NCBI GenBank assembly: GCA_017510065.1
Contig: JAFWOB010000212.1
Location: 1-64,000, forward strand
Direction of reading: 5' to 3'
Origin: Parasporobacterium sp.
Lineage (GTDB): Bacteria; Bacillota; Clostridia; Lachnospirales; Lachnospiraceae
DNA length: 64,000 bases
Shown piece by piece: positions 60,420-64,000 of the stretch. How positions within the stretch are numbered: position 1 is the stretch's first letter; the number at the start of each line of letters is the position of its first letter. The translations under genes and the position numbers were made by a program. The notes beneath the pieces are model-generated. The model did no database searches and had not been told where the DNA came from. It saw nothing but the letters and a program-made list of their open reading frames with translations.

Positions 60420-60553
60420 GGCGCCTCCTCCTTCTCTTCCGCCGGCAGCGAAGCCGCCGGCTTATATATGATATCCGCATATAGCGGACACTGGGGCCCG
60501 GAATAAAGGTGTCCGGGCTGCAACTATAATAGCAGATAGGTTCACTCAGGTAA
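60420..60553 (-). promoter_or_regulatory. Promoter and structured leader of the small ORF
   Basis: On the minus strand TTTACC and TATTAT (spacing 17, about 60525-60553) form a promoter. The leader of about 110 nt between it and the small ORF contains two hairpins: GGACAC/GTGTCC (about 60483-60512) and GCCGGCGGC/GCTGCCGGC just before the ribosome binding site. The second could occlude translation. No known riboswitch fold was recognised. Confidence 0.5.
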
Positions 60554-60571
60554 AGCATCAATTTTTATACG

Positions 60572-60602
60572 AAAAAGTCCGCAGCCTGTACAAGCTGCGG
60601 AC
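60572..60602 (-). terminator. Rho-independent terminator of thrS
   Basis: On the minus strand GTCCGCAGC (60594-60602) pairs over 9 bp with GCTGCGGAC (60577-60585) around an 8-base loop, followed by TTTTTCG. It starts 26 bp after the thrS stop. Confidence 0.85.
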
Positions 60603-60627
60603 ATACTCTGTGATTATACACAATCTC

Positions 60628-62415
60628 TTACCGGACGTGATCTTTGATCTCCTGCTGCAGTTTTTCAATAAAAGCAGGCAGGTCATAGGAATTGGTCTGG
60701 TCGGTAGCACGGTCACGAACGGAGATATTACCTTCGGTTACTTCCTTTTCTCCTACAATGATCATGTAAGGAACTTTGTCATCCTGTCTTGCGCTGCGGA
60801 TCTTGTAGCCGATCTTTTCATTACGGTCATCCAACTCGGCACGGATGCGTGCCCGGCGCAGTTCGCCGTAAACTTTTTCCGCATAGTCCAGGCTCTTTTC
60901 GGAAACCGGCAGGACCTTGACCTGAACAGGAGCCAGCCATGTCGGGAAAATACCCTTGGTCTCTTCGATCAGATATGCCATGAAACGGTCAAGACTTCCG
61001 AGGATTGCACGGTGCAGAACAACCGGTGTCTTTTCACTGCCGTCCTTGTCGGTGTAAGTAAGCTGGAACTTGGCCGGGAGGCAGAAGTCCAGCTGGCAGG
61101 TAGACAGCGTATATTCCGCTCCAACAGCCGGCTGTACATTGACATCCAGTTTGGGACCGTAAAATGCTGCTTCGCCGATCTCTTCCGTGAAATGGATACC
61201 CAGTTCCGTCAGGACTTCACGCAGGGCGCTTTCTGCCTTCTCCCACATTTCATCGTCCTGATGATATTTGACTTTGTCCTCCGGATCTCTCAGGGACAGC
61301 ACGCAGCGGTAATTCGTAATACCGAAATCCTTGTAAACATCAAAGATCAGGTCTACAACACTGCTGACCTCGTCCTTGATCTGTTCCGGTGTTACAAACA
61401 GATGAGCATCGTTCTGGCAGAAATGACGTCCTCTCTCAATGCCCTTCAGTGTTCCGCTGGGCTCGAACCGGAAATCGTGTGCGATCTCGCCGATACGCAG
61501 CGGGAGATCACGATAGGAATGCATCCGGTTTGCATAGATCATCATATGATGCGGGCAGTTCATCGGACGAAGAACGAATTTTTCACCTTCCACGTCCATG
61601 ACCGGGAACATATTGTCCCGATAATGCTCCCAGTGTCCGCTGGTCTCATACAGACCGACAGTGCCCACACAAGGGGTAAGCACATGCTGATAACCGAGGG
61701 CACGCTCTTTGTCCTTGATATAATCTTCCAGCTCCTGCCAGATGGTATAGCCCTTCGGCAGGAACATCGGCAGTCCCCTTCCTACCAGGTCATCGGTCAT
61801 AAACAGTCTCATGTCCTTGCCGATACGGCGATGGTCGCGGGCCTTTGCCTCTCTGACGGCGACTTCATATTCTTCCAGTTCTTCCTGGGTCTTGAATGCC
61901 ACGCCGTTCAGTCTTGTCAGCATCTTATTGTTCTGATCGTTTTTCCAGTAGGCACCGGATACATTGGTCAGCTTAAACGCCTTCAGCGCTTTCGTATAGG
62001 TGAGATGCGGTCCCACACACATATCGATGTAATCGCCCTGCTGATAGAAGGTGATGACAGCGTCTTCCGCTAGATCATCGATATGCTCGACTTTATAGAT
62101 CTCGCCCCGGTCTTTCATCAGCTGGATTGCTTCTGCTCTGGGCAATGCATAGACCTTGAAAGGAAGGTTTTCCTTCACGATCTTTTTCATCTCCTGCTCG
62201 ATTGCCGGAAGATCCTCTTCACTGATGGTGCGTTCCCCCAGATCAATATCATAGTGGAAGCCCTTTTCCGTGGCCGGACCATATGCAAACTTTGCCTCGG
62301 GATACAGACGGCTTACCGCCTGTGCCATAATATGTGCCGCCGAGTGGCGGAGTACTTCCTGTTCCAGTTCCGGAGGGCATTCACTTGCCTGTCCGTTATT
62401 GTATAAAATCTTCAT
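60628..62415 (-). CDS. thrS: Threonyl-tRNA synthetase lacking the N-terminal TGS domain
   Basis: A 595-residue class II synthetase. Only about 22 residues precede the editing domain, so the TGS (N1) domain found in most bacterial ThrRS (about 640 residues) is missing. The editing site is intact: HSAAHIMA (two histidines, about 24-31) and CVGPHL. Class II motifs are present in the core, including RPMNCPHHMMIY with the zinc cysteine, HDFRFEPSGTLKGIERGRHFCQNDAHLF and the C-terminal anticodon-binding domain (VKVLPVSEKSLDYAEKVYGELRRA). AAAGGAGAAATAATACACC precedes the ATG. A simple promoter, not a T-box, lies upstream. Confidence 0.96.
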   Translation of the reverse strand: MKILYNNGQASECPPELEQEVLRHSAAHIMAQAVSRLYPEAKFAYGPATEKGFHYDIDLGERTISEEDLPAIEQEMKKIVKENLPFKVYALPRAEAIQLMKDRGEIYKVEHIDDLAEDAVITFYQQGDYIDMCVGPHLTYTKALKAFKLTNVSGAYWKNDQNNKMLTRLNGVAFKTQEELEEYEVAVREAKARDHRRIGKDMRLFMTDDLVGRGLPMFLPKGYTIWQELEDYIKDKERALGYQHVLTPCVGTVGLYETSGHWEHYRDNMFPVMDVEGEKFVLRPMNCPHHMMIYANRMHSYRDLPLRIGEIAHDFRFEPSGTLKGIERGRHFCQNDAHLFVTPEQIKDEVSSVVDLIFDVYKDFGITNYRCVLSLRDPEDKVKYHQDDEMWEKAESALREVLTELGIHFTEEIGEAAFYGPKLDVNVQPAVGAEYTLSTCQLDFCLPAKFQLTYTDKDGSEKTPVVLHRAILGSLDRFMAYLIEETKGIFPTWLAPVQVKVLPVSEKSLDYAEKVYGELRRARIRAELDDRNEKIGYKIRSARQDDKVPYMIIVGEKEVTEGNISVRDRATDQTNSYDLPAFIEKLQQEIKDHVR

Positions 62416-62456
62416 GGTGTATTATTTCTCCTTTTGCCGTTTTTTCAGCAACTTAA

Positions 62457-62485
62457 AGTATAGCAACTGAATGATCGATTGGCAA
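62457..62485 (-). promoter_or_regulatory. Promoter of thrS
   Basis: On the minus strand TTGCCA (62480-62485) and TATACT (62457-62462) are spaced by 17 bp, about 40 bp before the ATG. The short 5' leader leaves no room for a T-box. Confidence 0.7.
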
Positions 62486-62487
62486 GG

Positions 62488-62525
62488 AAAACCGCAGGCT
62501 GCAGGCACATATTCTACGGTTTTTC
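62488..62525 (-). terminator. Possible weak terminator after the upstream membrane-protein gene
   Basis: AAAACCG (62488-62494) and CGGTTTT (62517-62523) form a 7-bp stem with a large, partly structured loop (GCAGGCTGCAGGC) and a short T stretch in both directions. It lies 45 bp after the stop of the membrane-protein gene. Confidence 0.4.
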
Positions 62526-62567
62526 CATATTATTTCCGAAAGATCGGGGTTTGCTTCAGGCATGCAT

Positions 62568-63767
62568 TTACCGGTACAGCTGCAATTCCAGTTCCGTTGT
62601 CAGTTTCTTGAGTTCCGGGATCCTTTTGTCCTCCGGTTTCAGGCTCTCGATATACCGTTCCAGAAACTCCCGCGGAGTCTCCCCTGTCATCAGGGCATGG
62701 CCGCTTCTTTTCAAGGAACGGACCAGCCGGAAGAACCTGCCGGCCGGGGTCTTCCTGTTCTTTATGAAATAGAGACGGATCTTCATGTGCCGGCGCATTT
62801 TCCCAAACCAGATCTTAAGGGCCTTCAAGAGGGATACTCGATCCGAGACCACTGCCTGCCGGCTGACGGCACGTACTTTCTTTTCCCCGGCGATCCGATG
62901 CCTGCGGTACAAAGCTGTAAAGACGATCACACCGGCAAGGGCCAGTATCCCGACAAAGATCAGCAGCGGGATAATGGAAAACTGCACTTCTTCCCCGCCT
63001 CGTTCTCCCTCCATACTGAATCCCGGTCCCATATCCAGATCTATCGCTTCAGATGTTTCCTGTTTAAAGAATCGGCCTAAATACTGGAAAAAACGCCGGA
63101 TCAGATCCCACAGCAGCCGGAAGAACGCACCGATTCCCGATATGATGCCGGCAGCACCTGCTCCCAGAGCTCCGCCTGCCAGACTGCAGATCAGGAATGC
63201 TGCAAGGATGATCAGAAGAACCAACAAAACGATCATCATCCGATCCCTTCCCGGGATCTGGCTGCCGGTTCTTACAGCGACCAATCCGGCAAATGCTGAA
63301 GCAGCTCCTAGAACACCTGGGATCAGGGCGTACTCCTGTCCGTTTCCCATTCCGATGAACAGAGAACAGATAAGGACCAGCGCAGCGGACACATCAAAAC
63401 ACAGCATCAGCCAGCTGAGCCGCATTCCTCCCGTGATGGTCTTGAAAGAGATCAGAGACAGAAGGAAGAAGCAGATCCCGAAAAAGATCCCGGTGGGAAG
63501 ACCGGTGATCTGCCGCAGCAAAAATGACACTGCCCATCCTGCGCAGATCTGCAGGATGTTGAACAGGACGGCTGCGCCGATCGTCCGTTCTTTTCGCAGA
63601 AAGACAGCGTTGAGACCCCAACTGACCAGTCCATAGGCAAACAGGAGCACGTACAGAAGGAAAGGGCTCTTATCTCCTGCCTGGTTGGGGATATTGTACA
63701 GCATGCAGCCGATCCCTGCGATGGAAAGCTGCAGCATGATACCGGAAAACGGACGTCTTCCTTCCAT
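62568..63767 (-). CDS. Polytopic membrane protein of unknown function (transglutaminase/DUF58 operon partner)
   Basis: A 399-residue protein with about seven N-terminal spans (1-185), then a hinge with two more spans and an acidic extracytoplasmic stretch (about 245-265), and a cytoplasmic C-terminal domain (RRHRIAGEKKVRAV... to the end TTELELQLYR) that resembles DUF4129-type tails. GKMRRHMKIRLYFIKNRKTPAGRFFR is strongly basic. ATG 63767 has AAGGAGGAAAGTG upstream and overlaps the stop of the previous gene by one base (TGATG). This coupling with a probable DUF58 gene is typical of MoxR-DUF58-DUF4129-transglutaminase clusters. Function unknown. Confidence 0.72.
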   Translation of the reverse strand: MEGRRPFSGIMLQLSIAGIGCMLYNIPNQAGDKSPFLLYVLLFAYGLVSWGLNAVFLRKERTIGAAVLFNILQICAGWAVSFLLRQITGLPTGIFFGICFFLLSLISFKTITGGMRLSWLMLCFDVSAALVLICSLFIGMGNGQEYALIPGVLGAASAFAGLVAVRTGSQIPGRDRMMIVLLVLLIILAAFLICSLAGGALGAGAAGIISGIGAFFRLLWDLIRRFFQYLGRFFKQETSEAIDLDMGPGFSMEGERGGEEVQFSIIPLLIFVGILALAGVIVFTALYRRHRIAGEKKVRAVSRQAVVSDRVSLLKALKIWFGKMRRHMKIRLYFIKNRKTPAGRFFRLVRSLKRSGHALMTGETPREFLERYIESLKPEDKRIPELKKLTTELELQLYR

Positions 63768-64000
63768 CACTTTCCTCCTTTCAGGATCAGGCTTCTGACT
63801 TCTCTCGTACGATACCTCAGGGATGGTCTGCCCGGAAGATAAGAAAGAACAGTCACTTTTTCTTCCCCGATCAGGCTGATCAGACTCTGGTCGCAGAGAT
63901 CCGGATTGTAGACAAAATAGTAGCATCTGCTCGCTTTATGCGCTTCTTCCCCGATAAACGAAGGATCAAATCTGCTCTTCTGCCGGATGATCTTGTTGGA
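63767..64000 (-). CDS. C-terminal 77 residues of a probable DUF58 protein (runs off the right edge)
   Basis: An open frame of 77 residues to the stop at 63767-63769, with the rest beyond 64000. The visible part contains FDPSFIGEEAHKASRCYYFVYNPDLCD and ends VRSLILKGGK. The segment is too short for firm assignment; a DUF58 identity is inferred from the basic, non-hydrophobic composition and the coupling to a following membrane protein, as in MoxR-DUF58 clusters. Confidence 0.5.
   Translation of the reverse strand, partial: SNKIIRQKSRFDPSFIGEEAHKASRCYYFVYNPDLCDQSLISLIGEEKVTVLSYLPGRPSLRYRTREVRSLILKGGK

Noticed and set aside
60610-62073. 487-residue plus-strand open frame opposite thrS
   Set aside because: It is a shadow of the synthetase gene, beginning in its terminator region with no ribosome binding site.
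62416-62567. T-box riboswitch upstream of thrS
   Set aside because: The spacer is 152 bp, of which only about 40 bp follow the promoter; no T-box consensus or specifier loop is visible.
1-64000. CRISPR arrays, tRNA or rRNA genes, prophage or transposase genes
   Set aside because: No regularly spaced repeats, no tRNA T-arm-like intergenic sequence and no phage or transposase protein motifs were found.

Overview
The window looks like chromosomal DNA of an anaerobic, Gram-positive gut-type Firmicute, most likely Lachnospiraceae-like Clostridia. Support comes from strong AGGAGG-type ribosome binding sites throughout, a lipoteichoic-acid-synthase-like gene, an EFR1-type ferredoxin, a secreted PepF peptidase, many small conserved Firmicute families and a very rich sugar-uptake content. 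Nearly all genes lie on the minus strand. I see no rRNA, tRNA, CRISPR array or transposase.

Region 1 (1-9.7 kb) holds a sugar ABC transporter (ATPase, permease and a binding protein cut by the left edge). It is transcribed divergently from an unusual AraC-type regulator fused to a GH39-like domain that has lost both catalytic glutamates. Rhamnulose-1-phosphate aldolase (rhaD), a C-terminally short rhamnulokinase (rhaB) and a MATE exporter follow. Region 2 (9.9-14.5 kb) has a large secreted repeat protein and, divergently, an L-fucose/L-arabinose-isomerase-family enzyme. That enzyme is followed by a palindromic repeat cluster that forms its terminator.

Region 3 (14.5-22.8 kb) contains DUF4298 and YqeY proteins, then a three-gene operon with its own near-consensus promoter: split transketolase N and C subunits plus a RuBisCO-like protein whose KDDE motif reads KDDH. 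I regard this as the most likely little-described pathway in the window. Next come an SDF-family symporter with an extra soluble N-terminal domain, an LTA-synthase-like protein and a YfcE-type phosphoesterase.

Region 4 (23-28.5 kb), on the plus strand, encodes secreted PepF, an Rrf2 regulator with a cysteine cluster, a hydantoinase/oxoprolinase-family protein and a DUF937 protein. Region 5 (28.5-42.6 kb) is a long minus-strand run for one sugar or sugar acid. It comprises a TIM-barrel epimerase, a Gfo/Idh dehydrogenase, an SBP/ATPase/permease ABC system, an MFS carrier, DUF4867, an L-fucose-isomerase-family protein, a xylulokinase-like FGGY kinase, a TrmD-CinA fusion and an FMN-dependent oxidoreductase. 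An AraC regulator lies upstream.

Region 6 (42.6-60.1 kb) is a string of small metabolic and unknown genes: EFR1 ferredoxin, nitroreductase, AlkZ-related protein, nucleoside deoxyribosyltransferase, diaminopropionate ammonia-lyase, CYTH, PrsW, a Nif11-like peptide, an HD protein, TfoX-N, an SLC13 carrier, a beta-CASP RNase-like protein, GH27 alpha-galactosidase, a thioesterase, ICMT, an SGNH esterase and a BFD ferredoxin. A roughly 196-bp element with inverted ends sits at 53.1-53.3 kb. Region 7 (60.2-64 kb) has a 40-residue ORF behind a structured leader, a threonyl-tRNA synthetase lacking the TGS domain, a membrane protein and the C-terminal end of a probable DUF58 protein.

Taken together, rhamnose genes, two aldose-isomerase-family proteins, two ribose-type ABC transporters, a GH39-derived sensor, GH27 and the transketolase/RuBisCO-like operon suggest a bacterium scavenging plant cell-wall (pectin-type) sugars. 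The exact substrates of three of the clusters cannot be read from sequence alone.
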